A stretch of 64,000 nucleotides of DNA from CAIZGX01 sp044239865. Lineage in GTDB: Bacteria > Bacteroidota > Bacteroidia > Flavobacteriales_D > Sanyastnellaceae. The notes beneath the pieces are model-generated. The model saw nothing but the letters and a program-made list of their open reading frames with translations. It made no database searches and was not told where the DNA came from. Shown here piece by piece: positions 34,107 to 41,925 of this stretch. The stretch lies in assembly GCA_044239865.1 (NCBI GenBank), contig JBIIAO010000002.1:186001-250000 (forward strand), in the 5' to 3' direction. Within the stretch, counting starts at the first letter, position 1, and every line of letters begins with the position of its first letter. Both the position numbers and the translations under genes were made by a program.

Positions 34107-35182
34107 GCCAATTCAATTTTATTTCCTGGCAAGCACCGAACCACACCCTTCAGTTCTAATTTCAATAAATGAAGCGCCAAATTCTCACCATCGAATTTCC
34201 ACTTCAATACATCTAAATCGAGCGAATGCTCTCTACGAAGTAAATTGAAAATTTTTGTTTCTTCAACGCTCAATTCTGGAATAACCAACTGCGTTGCCAT
34301 TGTATCAATTTTCCAATCCATAAGCGCACACAACTCTTCAGCAGATGTAATTAGATGCGCCTTCTGCTGACGAATCAAATTGTTACATCCTTTGCTGAAG
34401 GCGTCATTCGCACGGCCGGGCAATGCGAAAACTTCTTTATTGAAATCATTCGCGAAATTAGCCGTTACAAGCGCCCCTCCTTTTGCAGCCGACTCAACTA
34501 CCAGTATAGCGTCTGAAAGCGCCGCTATGCATCTGTTTCGCGTCTGAAAATATTCCCGTTCAGCCTTTACATGCGGAGCCAATTCAGAAAATACCAGTCC
34601 CGTTTCTTCTATGCGCTGAATCAATTTTCGATTTTCCTTCGGGTAAATATTCTCGTGGCCATTCGCAATGCATGCCCAAGTCACTAATTTATTCTCCAAA
34701 GCAGACGAGTGCGCCTGGGCGTCTATTCCAAGGGCCAATCCGCTTATGACCACCACATCCAATTCACGCAAAGAAGCCACGAGTTCGTTGCAAAAAGACC
34801 TGCCGTAGGCCGTTGCGTTGCGTGTTCCAACAATACCAATGGTCCGTGCTGGATTCACTTCAGCATTACCTCGCTTGAATAGAAAGACAGGCGCATCATC
34901 GAAGTACTTCAATCGCTTGGGGTAATTGTCGCAGACATAAGTAACTATTTTTATTTTATGCTGAAGGGCATCGTTCATTTCGCGCTCAGCCTTGAGTAGA
35001 AATTCAGTTTTTATTGCTGAATCGAATCTGAAACGAATGGGAAGCTCCCATTGTGGAATAGGCGTATGGAAAGCGGCTTCCGCCGAGCCGAATTTCTCTA
35101 GGAGTTTTCTGAACCGAATAGGACCCAAATGAGGCACATTAGAAAGTGCCAGCGTATACAAAAGCTGTTGTGTATTTGACAT
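34103..35182 (-). CDS. dprA: DNA-processing protein DprA
   Basis: DprA binds single-stranded DNA and loads RecA during natural transformation. The start is placed at ATG 35182 (MSNTQQLLYTLALSN), because the in-frame ATG at 35197 lies upstream of a -7-like box GAATTTTG (complement of 35188-35195). It has an N-terminal helix-hairpin-helix-like part (VPHLGPIRFRKLLEKFG), a Rossmann-like core (IGIVGTRNATAYG, SGLALGIDAQAHSSAL, FALPGRANDAFSKGCNNLI) and a C-terminal winged helix. The end overlaps the convergent FtsX-type gene by four bases. Presence of an intact DprA fits competence but does not prove it. Confidence 0.95.
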   Translation of the reverse strand: MSNTQQLLYTLALSNVPHLGPIRFRKLLEKFGSAEAAFHTPIPQWELPIRFRFDSAIKTEFLLKAEREMNDALQHKIKIVTYVCDNYPKRLKYFDDAPVFLFKRGNAEVNPARTIGIVGTRNATAYGRSFCNELVASLRELDVVVISGLALGIDAQAHSSALENKLVTWACIANGHENIYPKENRKLIQRIEETGLVFSELAPHVKAEREYFQTRNRCIAALSDAILVVESAAKGGALVTANFANDFNKEVFALPGRANDAFSKGCNNLIRQQKAHLITSAEELCALMDWKIDTMATQLVIPELSVEETKIFNLLRREHSLDLDVLKWKFDGENLALHLLKLELKGVVRCLPGNKIELA

Positions 35183-35245
35183 GGGCACAAAATTCATGAA
35201 AAGCGTTCAACGCCTTCACAAACACTTATGCCATAAAAGAGAATA

Positions 35246-35989
35246 TTATTTCTGCTGAATGAACAGTTCGATAGCTTTACTCATGCTTGGCGCCTTTGGG
35301 TTTGGTGCCATAACATCTATGCGAAGCTTCGCATTGTCAACCGCCTGCGCAGTCGTTTGTCCAAAAACCGCAATCTTCGTTGTGTTCTGTTTGAACTTCG
35401 GGAAGTTCTTGAATAGCGATTCAATATCTGAAGGTGAGAAGAACACCAACATATCGTATTTCACATCCGCAAGATCACTTAAGTCACTGCACACGGTTTT
35501 GTACATTACAGCTTTTGAAAAATCAATTTTTTCTTTCGTCAGAATTTCAGGAATACTCGGCTTCAACATATCCGAGCAAGGGAGCAAAAATTTCTCTGTC
35601 TTGTGTTTCTTCACAAAATCCATAATTTCTGCAAAGGTTCCGTTTCCGTAAAAGATTTTTCTTTTTCTGAACTGCGTATACTTCTGCAAGTAAAAAGCAA
35701 TGGCTTCACTCAAACAAAAATATTTCGTAGCGTCGGAAACTGTAATCCGCAGTTCTTTCGCTAAACGGAAATAATGATCCACAGCATTTCTGCTGGTGAA
35801 CAACACAGAAGGGTGTTCAGCATAATCTATTCGTTGCTGACGGAAGTCTTGTCCACTCAAGCCTTCAACATGCACGAAAGGACGATAGTCAATTTTTAAC
35901 TTATGCTTTTTAGCAAGATCTACATAAGGGTTCTTATCAGAACCGGGATCTTGTTGCGTAATTAAAATTGTTTTAATTTTCTCTGCCAT
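35246..35989 (-). CDS. hemD: Uroporphyrinogen-III synthase
   Basis: HemD cyclises hydroxymethylbilane with inversion of ring D in tetrapyrrole synthesis. Sequence conservation is low in this family, but the 247-residue protein has the two-domain pattern: FTSRNAVDHYFRLAK in the first half, then KFLLPCSDMLKPSIPEIL and DMLVFFSPSDIESLFKNFP in the second, ending with KIAVFGQTTAQAVDNAKL. The DUF4271 gene lies upstream, an arrangement often seen in Bacteroidota. Heme demand is high given the act-cox operon in this window. Confidence 0.9.
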   Translation of the reverse strand: MAEKIKTILITQQDPGSDKNPYVDLAKKHKLKIDYRPFVHVEGLSGQDFRQQRIDYAEHPSVLFTSRNAVDHYFRLAKELRITVSDATKYFCLSEAIAFYLQKYTQFRKRKIFYGNGTFAEIMDFVKKHKTEKFLLPCSDMLKPSIPEILTKEKIDFSKAVMYKTVCSDLSDLADVKYDMLVFFSPSDIESLFKNFPKFKQNTTKIAVFGQTTAQAVDNAKLRIDVMAPNPKAPSMSKAIELFIQQK

Positions 35990-36011
35990 CTCTGAAGGTT
36001 GAGGATATCCT

Positions 36012-36683
36012 CTAAAAAACGTTTAGCCAAATTAGTTTCGAAAGCACAGCCCAAGGCAAGACTTCGAAGGTGCAAAGGTAAAAAAAGATATAGAAAAATG
36101 GTACACCCATTTGCATTGCCGAAAACATAGCCTGAATGGTGCTCAAAAAAGGAACCGTTACCAGTAAAATCAAGGACAAATTCAAAGCGATATCGCTCAC
36201 ATTTCCGGTTGAATAAACCGCCAGCAATAAAGGAACCGTGAGAACAAGGACGGCAAACCTTGAGGTTAACGCTAAGTACTTGTTGTAGTCTTCCAAGGCA
36301 GATGATGCTCCAGCTGTAATGAAAGCAACAACCCAAGTCATGATCCATTTGAATCCAAAAAGAACAACAACGATTGAAACACTGAATAGAAATTGATAAA
36401 AGGGTGGCATCGTAAAGATGTCGGAAAAATAACGTTTACTCAGAAGGGTAAGTACCAATCCCCCCATGAGAAAAAAGCAAATCAACATTCCGAAATTTTT
36501 CCAGCCGTGGCCCTCTCTGCGCTCTTCCTGCTTAAAAAATCTTCGACTTAAGACCGAACGCAAAATCGCACGCAAAACAGTATTGTCACGATTGACCCAA
36601 GCAATAACTCCCAAAGCGAAGACAAAGATGAGTAACATCCAGTCTTCAGAAAGTTGATTGGCAATGCGAACGGCTGGGTTCAT
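36012..36683 (-). CDS. DUF4271 integral membrane protein
   Basis: This 223-residue protein has around six hydrophobic segments, starting WMLLIFVFALGVIAWVNR, then FGMLICFFLMGGLVLTLLS and later VLVLTVPLLLAVYSTGN. DUF4271 proteins are Bacteroidota membrane proteins without known function. The gene is upstream of hemD and its ATG overlaps the stop of the pseudouridine synthase gene by one base. A membrane role linked to heme synthesis is possible but only inferred from position. Confidence 0.8.
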   Translation of the reverse strand: MNPAVRIANQLSEDWMLLIFVFALGVIAWVNRDNTVLRAILRSVLSRRFFKQEERREGHGWKNFGMLICFFLMGGLVLTLLSKRYFSDIFTMPPFYQFLFSVSIVVVLFGFKWIMTWVVAFITAGASSALEDYNKYLALTSRFAVLVLTVPLLLAVYSTGNVSDIALNLSLILLVTVPFLSTIQAMFSAMQMGVPFFYIFFYLCTFEVLPWAVLSKLIWLNVF

Positions 36684-38095
36684 TAACGAATCATTTTCAA
36701 GAATCCGACTTCACCTTCTGTTAATGGTCTATATCTTCCTCTCGTTAATTCCTTCTTCGTTAAACCAGCATACATCACGCGATCCAATTTCACCACGGTG
36801 TAACCGAAGTGCTCGAACATGCGACGTACAATTCTATTTCTTCCGCTGTGAATACGAATACCCACCTGCTTCTTGGCATTTACTCCTTCCACATATTCTA
36901 TCTCATCTGCCTTAATGAATCCGTCATCTAAAACAAACCCTTCACGCATTTGATCCACGTGCTCAGATCTTACTTTCTGATCGGTTTCAACGTGATACAA
37001 TTTCGGGAATTCATGCTTCGGATGCATCAGACGTTTCGCCAATTCTCCGTCGTTGGTAAACAGCAACAACCCTGTAGTGGCGCGGTCTAATCTTCCAACT
37101 GGATAAATGCGTTCAACGCAGGCGTCTTTCACCAAATCCATAACTGTTTTTCTTCCTTCAGGATCTTCCATTGTGGTTAAGAATCCTTTCGGCTTATTCA
37201 ACAAGAAGTAACGTAATTTTTCTGGACGAAGAACTGCATCGTCGTATTTCACTACGTCGTTTTTCGGATCTATTTTCAATCCTAATTCTTTCACCACAAC
37301 ACCGTTCACATTCACCAAACCCAGTTCAATCAATTGATCGGCTTCTCTTCTCGAAGCTATACCTGCGTTGCTTAGGAACTTATTCAAACGAATCAATCCT
37401 TCACGCTCGGTCTTGCTTATGTATGCTTTTTCGGGAACGAATTCTTTGTGAAGTCCGCCACTTTTTTCTTTCTTCTTCTCTTCTTTTACACGCTCACGTG
37501 CGTTTGAGCGATAAGGCTTCGGTGCATCTTCGTCGCGTACAAATTTCTTCGGCGCTTCTGTGCGTTTTGGTCTTGTGCCCAAAACATTCTTTCCTCTGTC
37601 GTGACGGCTCGTGTCCTTCGGTGCCTTTGCAGGGCGCTCGGGGCGTGCTGCAGCTTTGGGTTCTGGACGCTCTGCGTTGTAACGACTTTCGTTTCTTCCG
37701 CCGGTGCGGTTTGAACGTCCACCGCCTGTTGGTCTTGCGCCACCTCTTCCACCTTCACTTTTTCCCTCACCGCGTGCAGGGCGATCGGAATAAGCCGGAC
37801 GGTCACTGCGCTCTGGTCTATCCGATCCTGAGCGAGCAGGACGATCCGGTCTAGCAGAACCTGAACGAACGGGACGGTCGGGTCTATCAGAGCCTGAACG
37901 CGCTGGGCGATCTGGTCTCGCAGAACCTGAACGAACAGGGCGATCCGGACGAGCAGAACCTCCACGTGCAGGACGCTCGGGTCTCGACGAAGCAGGGCGC
38001 TCTGGACGAGCTCCTCTTTCAGGACGTTCCGATTTTGATGAACCCGAACGAGCGGGGCGCTCGGTGCGAGAACGATTTGGTTTTGGATTAGGCAT
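36683..38095 (-). CDS. RluB/RsuA-family pseudouridine synthase with a long repetitive basic N-terminus
   Basis: The 470-residue protein has two parts. Residues 1-230 are low complexity, Arg/Pro/Ser/Gly-rich, with four exact-length 11-residue units (ARPDRPVRSGS type) at 48-91. From about 235 it is a normal enzyme: an S4 RNA-binding domain (RLNKFLSNAGIASRREADQL), then the synthase domain with YPVGRLDRATTG, catalytic Asp337, and GRNRIVRRMFEHFGYTV near the end. The family modifies 23S or 16S rRNA uridines. Bacteroidota homologues often have such disordered basic extensions, which may help RNA binding. Exact rRNA site unknown. Confidence 0.92.
   Translation of the reverse strand: MPNPKPNRSRTERPARSGSSKSERPERGARPERPASSRPERPARGGSARPDRPVRSGSARPDRPARSGSDRPDRPVRSGSARPDRPARSGSDRPERSDRPAYSDRPARGEGKSEGGRGGARPTGGGRSNRTGGRNESRYNAERPEPKAAARPERPAKAPKDTSRHDRGKNVLGTRPKRTEAPKKFVRDEDAPKPYRSNARERVKEEKKKEKSGGLHKEFVPEKAYISKTEREGLIRLNKFLSNAGIASRREADQLIELGLVNVNGVVVKELGLKIDPKNDVVKYDDAVLRPEKLRYFLLNKPKGFLTTMEDPEGRKTVMDLVKDACVERIYPVGRLDRATTGLLLFTNDGELAKRLMHPKHEFPKLYHVETDQKVRSEHVDQMREGFVLDDGFIKADEIEYVEGVNAKKQVGIRIHSGRNRIVRRMFEHFGYTVVKLDRVMYAGLTKKELTRGRYRPLTEGEVGFLKMIR
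37823..37954 (-). repeat. Four tandem 33 bp units inside the pseudouridine synthase gene
   Basis: Four in-frame 33 bp units encode ARPDRPVRSGS, ARPDRPARSGS, DRPDRPVRSGS and ARPDRPARSGS. Flanking sequence holds further degenerate RPER/RPAR copies. Unit number may vary between strains without breaking the frame. Confidence 0.9.
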
Positions 38096-38114
38096 AATGA
38101 ATTATTAATGCAAA

Positions 38115-38152
38115 AATAAAGGGACACCTTCAAATTGAGGTGTCCCTTTTTT
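38115..38152 (-). terminator. Bidirectional terminator between rplY and the pseudouridine synthase gene
   Basis: A stem of about 10 bp (GGGACACCTT with AAGGTGTCCC type, one wobble pair) is flanked by A-rich and T-rich runs at 38115-38120 and 38147-38152. It lies just after the rplY stop on the minus strand. Confidence 0.8.
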
Positions 38153-38165
38153 AATTGGGCGAAAA

Positions 38166-38762
38166 TTATTTTTTCTTCTTTCCTTCTGGTGCTTTTTCTG
38201 CAGTTGCAGCAGCAATAGAAGCACGAGTTGCTTGAACTGCAACAACAGCAGCAGCATCAGCTTCCAATACTCTACAACCAGGGATAGCAATTTCGCGAAT
38301 ACGAATCATATCACCAATTTTCAAGTGTGTGATATCAAGCATAATTTCGTTTGGAAGTTCTTCTGGCTTACCGAAAACACGAACCTTACGGTAGTTGATC
38401 GCTAAACGACCACCCGACTTCACACCTTCAGAATTACCGGTTACACGAACAGGTAAAGCTGTTTTAACTTCTTTTCCAGGAACTAATTCCAATACATCCA
38501 AGTGAACAACTTTGTCTGTTACTGGGTGACGTTGAACTTCTTGAATAAGACCGTGACGAACTGTTCCGTCGATATCGATCAATAATTCCAAGGTGTCTGA
38601 TGACGCCATGATTTTGTCCATTACTTTGGTGGTAATGCTAAAGTGTGTAGAAGAGTTACCACCGTAGATAACGCCAGGAATGTCTCCTTTGCGACGTAGT
38701 TCTGCAGCATTTTGTCTTCCTACGCTCTCGCGGAGAGAGCCGCTCAATGAAAATTGCTTCAT
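38166..38762 (-). CDS. rplY: 50S ribosomal protein bL25 (Ctc family)
   Basis: bL25 binds 5S rRNA. The 198-residue protein is of the long (Ctc/TL5) type with two domains: an N-terminal 5S-binding domain (LRESVGRQNAAELRRKGDIPGVIYG in two halves, RHGLIQEVQRHPVTDKVVHLDVLEL) and a C-terminal beta domain (VKSGGRLAINYRKVRVFG). It ends in an Ala/Lys-rich tail (APEGKKKK). It follows prs by 11 bases in an operon. Confidence 0.95.
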   Translation of the reverse strand: MKQFSLSGSLRESVGRQNAAELRRKGDIPGVIYGGNSSTHFSITTKVMDKIMASSDTLELLIDIDGTVRHGLIQEVQRHPVTDKVVHLDVLELVPGKEVKTALPVRVTGNSEGVKSGGRLAINYRKVRVFGKPEELPNEIMLDITHLKIGDMIRIREIAIPGCRVLEADAAAVVAVQATRASIAAATAEKAPEGKKKK

Positions 38763-38773
38763 GTTATTTGATT

Positions 38774-39715
38774 TTAAGAGATAATAAATTTCGAACTGAT
38801 ACTTTTGTTTTCAATCAGGTTTTGAAGCACACTTGCGAATAATTCGGAAATGTCTAACACCGTGATTTTATCTTTTGGCTTTCCTTCTTTCAAAGGAACG
38901 CTATTGGTCACTATTAATTCCTTCAACACAGAATCTTGAATGCGCTCGTAAGCTGGTCCGCTCATGACAGCGTGTGTGCACATAGCACGAACACTTAATG
39001 CTCCGTGTTCCATCATCATTTCAGCAGCTTTGCACAACGTTCCTGCTGTGTCTACCATGTCGTCTACGATAATGACATCCTTTCCTCTCACATCACCAAT
39101 CACGGTCATGCTTTCAATCTGGTTAGCGGCCTTGCGTTGCTTGTAGCATATAGCGAGGTCACAACCCAATATTTTTGCGTAAGCACTTGCGCGTTTTGTT
39201 CCTCCTGTATCAGGCGCAGCAATAACCAAGTTGGTCATGTTTTTTGCTTGAAGGAAAGGAATCATAATTGTGCTTGCGTACAAGTGATCCACTGGTACTT
39301 CGAAGAAACCTTGAATTTGCTCTGCGTGAAGGTCCATGGTAATGACACGGTCAACACCAGCAGCAGTAAGTAGATTAGCAACAAGCTTCGCTCCTATTGG
39401 AACACGTGGCTTGTCTTTTCTGTCTTGTCTTGCCAATCCGAAGTATGGCATAACGGCAACAATACGCTTGGCAGACGCGCGTTTCGCGGCATCTATCAAA
39501 AGTAAAAGTTCCATTAAGTTGTCTTGGGGTGGGAAAGTCGACTGAACAATAATCACATCTTTTCCTCGCACTGTTTCTTCAATCGACGGTGCAAACTCAC
39601 CATCACTGAAGCGTTGAATCAATACGTTTCCGAGCTCTGTTCCAAAGGAATGAGCAATGCCTTCGCCTAAGTATTTAGACGCAGAACCAGAAAGAATTTT
39701 AACCATGTCGTTCAT
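38774..39715 (-). CDS. prs: Ribose-phosphate pyrophosphokinase
   Basis: Prs makes PRPP from ribose 5-phosphate and ATP; PRPP feeds PurD's pathway and NadC, both in this window. The start is ATG 39715 (MNDMVKILSGSASKYL), because the upstream in-frame TTG at 39739 overlaps the promoter -7 box. Family motifs: FSDGEFAPSIEETVRGKDVIIVQS in two parts, AVMPYFGLARQDRKDKPRVPI, DLHAEQIQGFF and the PRPP loop VIIVDDMVDTAGTL. Length (313 residues) is standard. Confidence 0.97.
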   Translation of the reverse strand: MNDMVKILSGSASKYLGEGIAHSFGTELGNVLIQRFSDGEFAPSIEETVRGKDVIIVQSTFPPQDNLMELLLLIDAAKRASAKRIVAVMPYFGLARQDRKDKPRVPIGAKLVANLLTAAGVDRVITMDLHAEQIQGFFEVPVDHLYASTIMIPFLQAKNMTNLVIAAPDTGGTKRASAYAKILGCDLAICYKQRKAANQIESMTVIGDVRGKDVIIVDDMVDTAGTLCKAAEMMMEHGALSVRAMCTHAVMSGPAYERIQDSVLKELIVTNSVPLKEGKPKDKITVLDISELFASVLQNLIENKSISSKFIIS

Positions 39716-39736
39716 AACAGTGCTTGAAAAGGTGTG

Positions 39737-39767
39737 CAAAGATAGTTAATTTATTGAGAATGACAAG
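39737..39767 (-). promoter_or_regulatory. Promoter of prs-rplY
   Basis: Minus strand CTTG (complement of 39764-39767), a 19 bp spacer, then a perfect TATCTTTG (complement of 39737-39744). The leader before ATG 39715 is about 15-18 nt. Confidence 0.75.
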
Positions 39768-39788
39768 GGGCAACATCCTAGAAGGTCG

Positions 39789-39816
39789 AAAAAAGAAAAG
39801 CGCCGAAGCGCTTTTC
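39789..39816 (-). terminator. Terminator after the type IX secreted protein gene
   Basis: A 9 bp stem (GAAAAGCGC with GCGCTTTTC) with a TTCG tetraloop on the minus strand is followed by six T residues. It separates the accessory block from the prs promoter. Confidence 0.85.
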
Positions 39817-39842
39817 TAAATCAAACTTTTAAAACAGAAAAA

Positions 39843-40661
39843 TCAATTCACAATCAATTTCTCAACTTTCGAATCTCCCAATTGAATAAAGTAAATGCCC
39901 GATGACATTTCAGTTAGGTCAATCGTGTTCTTACCTGAATCTAAAACCTCATAACGAACCACTTGTCCCAATTCATTGCTGATACGAAGACCTTGTTTTT
40001 CGTTCCTTGGATTTTCAATGGTCACAGCACCATTTGAAGGATTCGGATAAAAAGAAAATTCATCAACCGAAAGGGTAGCAACATCTGCAGATGCATATGA
40101 CTTCAAACTAACATCATCAATTCTGAAAATAGTTCCAAAACTTTCGTCCACATCTGATTCAAAACTTATTGAAATCATCTGGCCGGCATACTGCTGAGGA
40201 ATTGTATAAGTCAGTTCAACCCATCCATCACAATCAGCAACCGTCAAATTAATATCACAATCTGCGTTTGAAGCATAATCAGAAAAAATCTCTTGTCCTG
40301 CAGCATCATAAATAATGATATCAAGAAAATCATATTCATTGACATCGTCTTGCTCATCAGAAACGGCGCTATACCAACAGGCAAAATCTGCATGATGCAT
40401 ATTCGCAGGCAACTGTATGTCCTGAGATACAAAATCAATCATATCAAATGCTCCGGTTTCTTCCCAGTAATCTCCAAAAAAGAGATAGTTGTCACCGCCG
40501 TGCGGCTGACATAAACCTATGTCTGCAAAGGCACTGTCTGCCAAGGTAAAATCCCACCCTTGATCGAAGTTTTCAAATCCGCCATTAACAACCAATTCTT
40601 GTTGTGAAAAAACCGCTGATCCCGATAGGACCAGGGCTAAAGAGAATAAAATCTTTTTCAT
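39843..40661 (-). CDS. Secreted protein with type IX sorting domain
   Basis: The 272-residue protein has a signal peptide (MKKILFSLALVLSGSAVFSQ), a 170-residue beta-sandwich-like domain that begins ELVVNGGFENFDQGW (the start typical of CBM4/9-like and related folds), and a C-terminal type A sorting domain (about 200-272: FSFYPNPSNGAVTIEN, then SSGIYFIQLGDSKVEKLIVN). The sorting domain marks it as a cargo of the type IX system, whose sortase PorU is at the end of this window. Many Asp and Cys residues suggest calcium binding or disulfides. Substrate unknown. A terminator follows. Confidence 0.88.
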   Translation of the reverse strand: MKKILFSLALVLSGSAVFSQQELVVNGGFENFDQGWDFTLADSAFADIGLCQPHGGDNYLFFGDYWEETGAFDMIDFVSQDIQLPANMHHADFACWYSAVSDEQDDVNEYDFLDIIIYDAAGQEIFSDYASNADCDINLTVADCDGWVELTYTIPQQYAGQMISISFESDVDESFGTIFRIDDVSLKSYASADVATLSVDEFSFYPNPSNGAVTIENPRNEKQGLRISNELGQVVRYEVLDSGKNTIDLTEMSSGIYFIQLGDSKVEKLIVN

Positions 40662-40668
40662 TTTGTTC

Positions 40669-41052
40669 TTATTTCTTTTTCAATTCAACTTTAACATTTT
40701 CCTCCAGCTTGATATAGCCTCCAGTTGAAATATCGATAATTGCAGGAACAAAGAAACCAAGAGCATCTACCCAATAAAGCCAGTGAATATTAGCATTTTC
40801 ACGAGCGTGGTAGGTCTCTGTATAAAATCCTTCTGAAGAAAACTTAACATCTTTCGTTTTTCTAGGAATAGCAGTCATCATTGGGGTAGTTCCAATAGTT
40901 GTCTCTACTCCTTTTTTGCTTACCAAAATCACAGTAGCACCAGAAGGCTCCGAATTAAAGCTAACAGTCTGTTTTGTGCCATTTACTAAAGTTGCACAAG
41001 AACTTAAAAACAGAGCCATTGACACAACGACTAAACCAAAAATCTTTTTCAT
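40669..41052 (-). CDS. PEGA-like domain lipoprotein
   Basis: This 127-residue lipoprotein has the lipobox LSSC (Cys near residue 19). The following stretch (LVNGTKQTVSFNSEPSGATV) and GTTPMMTAIPRKTKDVKFSSEGFY resemble a PEGA-type fold. A hydrophobic segment (WLYWVDALGFFVPAIIDI) near the C-terminus may touch a membrane; a nearby GGYIKL ends in Lys-rich residues. It lies seven bases upstream of the type IX secreted protein gene on the same strand. Function unknown. Confidence 0.75.
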   Translation of the reverse strand: MKKIFGLVVVSMALFLSSCATLVNGTKQTVSFNSEPSGATVILVSKKGVETTIGTTPMMTAIPRKTKDVKFSSEGFYTETYHARENANIHWLYWVDALGFFVPAIIDISTGGYIKLEENVKVELKKK

Positions 41053-41074
41053 TTTACTTAAATTTTAATAATTA

Positions 41075-41392
41075 TTAGTACAATTTTACTGTCTTGCAAC
41101 CTTCAGTAATGGTTACTGAACCAGACCAAGTAGCCGATCCGTCTGAAGCGGTGTAGTTGTAAGACCCAGCATCTAAACCGTTGAAAACCGCGCAACCAGA
41201 AGTTCCGCATGATGGCGCACTGCCATATTCTGAAGTAATGTTAGAAGTTACTCCGTCTACAGAGACTACAGTTACTCCGTAACCGCTACCTGTTTGTTGC
41301 CAAAAAGTAACATCTCCTGTCTTTTCTTTACTGCAACCGGCAAGCGATACAGTAACAATTGCAACAATTGCAAAAAATAGATTTCTTTTCAT
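41075..41392 (-). CDS. Small lipoprotein under a promoter overlapped by a GTTGT-N8-ACAAC site
   Basis: The start is placed at ATG 41392 (MKRNLFFAIVAIVTVSLAGC), which gives a clear lipoprotein signal with lipobox LAGC and a 105-residue product. The rest is Ser/Thr/Gly-rich with a predicted beta-sandwich pattern (FNGLDAGSYNYTASDG, TWSGSVTITEGCKTVKLY) and three more Cys. I do not recognise a family. Upstream are a good promoter (TTTG-N19-TATTATTG) and an inverted repeat covering the -7 box, so repression by the divergent XRE protein is plausible. Confidence 0.75.
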   Translation of the reverse strand: MKRNLFFAIVAIVTVSLAGCSKEKTGDVTFWQQTGSGYGVTVVSVDGVTSNITSEYGSAPSCGTSGCAVFNGLDAGSYNYTASDGSATWSGSVTITEGCKTVKLY

Positions 41393-41408
41393 AAAGGTGT
41401 TTTTTAAA

Positions 41409-41426
41409 GTTGTACAATAATACAAC
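41409..41426. promoter_or_regulatory. Inverted repeat site 1 (GTTGT-N8-ACAAC)
   Basis: GTTGTA-CAATAA-TACAAC, a perfect 6 bp arm palindrome with 6 bp centre. It contains the -7 box TATTATTG of the small lipoprotein gene (minus strand). The position fits a repressor operator. Likely ligand: the adjacent XRE protein (inference). Confidence 0.6.
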
Positions 41427-41445
41427 GCAATTCGACTTGACCAAA
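41415..41445 (-). promoter_or_regulatory. Promoter of the small lipoprotein gene
   Basis: Minus strand TTTG (complement of 41442-41445), 19 bp spacer, TATTATTG (complement of 41415-41422), one mismatch from TAnnTTTG. The leader to ATG 41392 is about 18 nt. Confidence 0.6.
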
Positions 41446-41450
41446 CGTTT

Positions 41451-41468
41451 GTTGTAAAAAAAAACAAC
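41451..41468. promoter_or_regulatory. Inverted repeat site 2 (GTTGT-A8-ACAAC)
   Basis: GTTGT, eight A residues, ACAAC. Same arms and same spacing as site 1, with its start 42 bp away, about four helical turns. Confidence 0.6.
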
Positions 41469-41470
41469 TC

Positions 41471-41488
41471 GTTGTGTTTTATAACAAC
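41471..41488. promoter_or_regulatory. Inverted repeat site 3 (GTTGT-N8-ACAAC) at the XRE promoter
   Basis: GTTGT, GTTTTATA, ACAAC. It starts 20 bp after site 2, about two helical turns, and covers the candidate -33 TTG (41472-41474) of the XRE gene. With the ACAAC of site 2 it also makes a back-to-back ACAAC-TC-GTTGT repeat. Confidence 0.6.
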
Positions 41489-41500
41489 ACCTTAACATTG
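41472..41500 (+). promoter_or_regulatory. Candidate promoter of the XRE regulator gene
   Basis: TTG (41472-41474), 18 bp, TAACATTG (41493-41500), one mismatch from TAnnTTTG. A second -7-like box, CAATTTTG at 41509-41516, stands four bases before the ATG and could be an alternative leaderless promoter. Confidence 0.45.
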
Positions 41501-41520
41501 CACTAAGGCAATTTTGCTCC

Positions 41521-41817
41521 ATGAAAGAGGGCTATTCGGTAGAAAAAGAGTTCTTGTCGAAAGTTGGCGAGAAGGTCAAACTATATCGAACAAAGAAACA
41601 ATTGACCCTTCAAGAATTAGGCGAAGATATAGGTCTAGACAAGGGCAATACCCAGCGACTCGAGAAAGGAAAAAACATGACGCTGCTTACACTCTTTAAA
41701 ATTGCAGCAATTCTCGAAGTAGACACAAAAGATCTTCTAGACTTTCCACTCGAATTCAACATTCAAGACGTAGAAAAATTCATTCAAGAAAAAAAAGAAG
41801 GTAGATCAAAGAAATAA
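41521..41817 (+). CDS. XRE-family helix-turn-helix regulator
   Basis: The 98-residue protein is one HTH_3 domain (about residues 14-68: VGEKVKLYRTKKQLTLQELG, then LDKGNTQRLEKGKNMTLLTLFKIAAILEVD in two parts) and a short acidic/basic tail (FNIQDVEKFIQEKKEG). No ligand-binding or protease domain is present. It stands alone, divergent from the small lipoprotein gene. The three inverted repeats between the two genes make autoregulation and control of the lipoprotein plausible. Its last codons are inside a direct repeat whose second copy is 803 bp downstream, beside pth. A chaperone, toxin or antitoxin partner is not evident. Confidence 0.9.
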   Translation: MKEGYSVEKEFLSKVGEKVKLYRTKKQLTLQELGEDIGLDKGNTQRLEKGKNMTLLTLFKIAAILEVDTKDLLDFPLEFNIQDVEKFIQEKKEGRSKK

Positions 41818-41887
41818 TCTAATTCGAATTAAACGTATTCATCGTAAGAGCAACACCAATGAAGGCGAAGGACAAACATCCTTGCGC
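41804..41887. repeat. 84 bp direct repeat, copy 1, carrying the XRE 3' end and a relic of the pth 3' end
   Basis: Copy 1 matches 42607-42690 at 80 of 84 positions. It contains the last codons of the XRE gene and, on the minus strand, about 22 terminal codons of pth with its TAG stop (QGCLSFAFIGVALTMNTF). The pth fragment has no start and is a pseudogene remnant. All four mismatches fall on third codon positions of the pth frame. Confidence 0.95.
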
Positions 41888-41925
41888 CAACAATTGAAAT
41901 CAAACGTTATCAAACTTAAAAGATT

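Noticed and set aside
37171..37854. 227-codon plus-strand open frame over the pseudouridine synthase gene
   Set aside because: Shadow of the Arg/Pro-rich repeat tail and catalytic domain; no domain or start context.
37823..37954. CRISPR-like array of 33 bp repeats
   Set aside because: The units are contiguous without spacers, lie in frame within a coding sequence and code a low-complexity tail.
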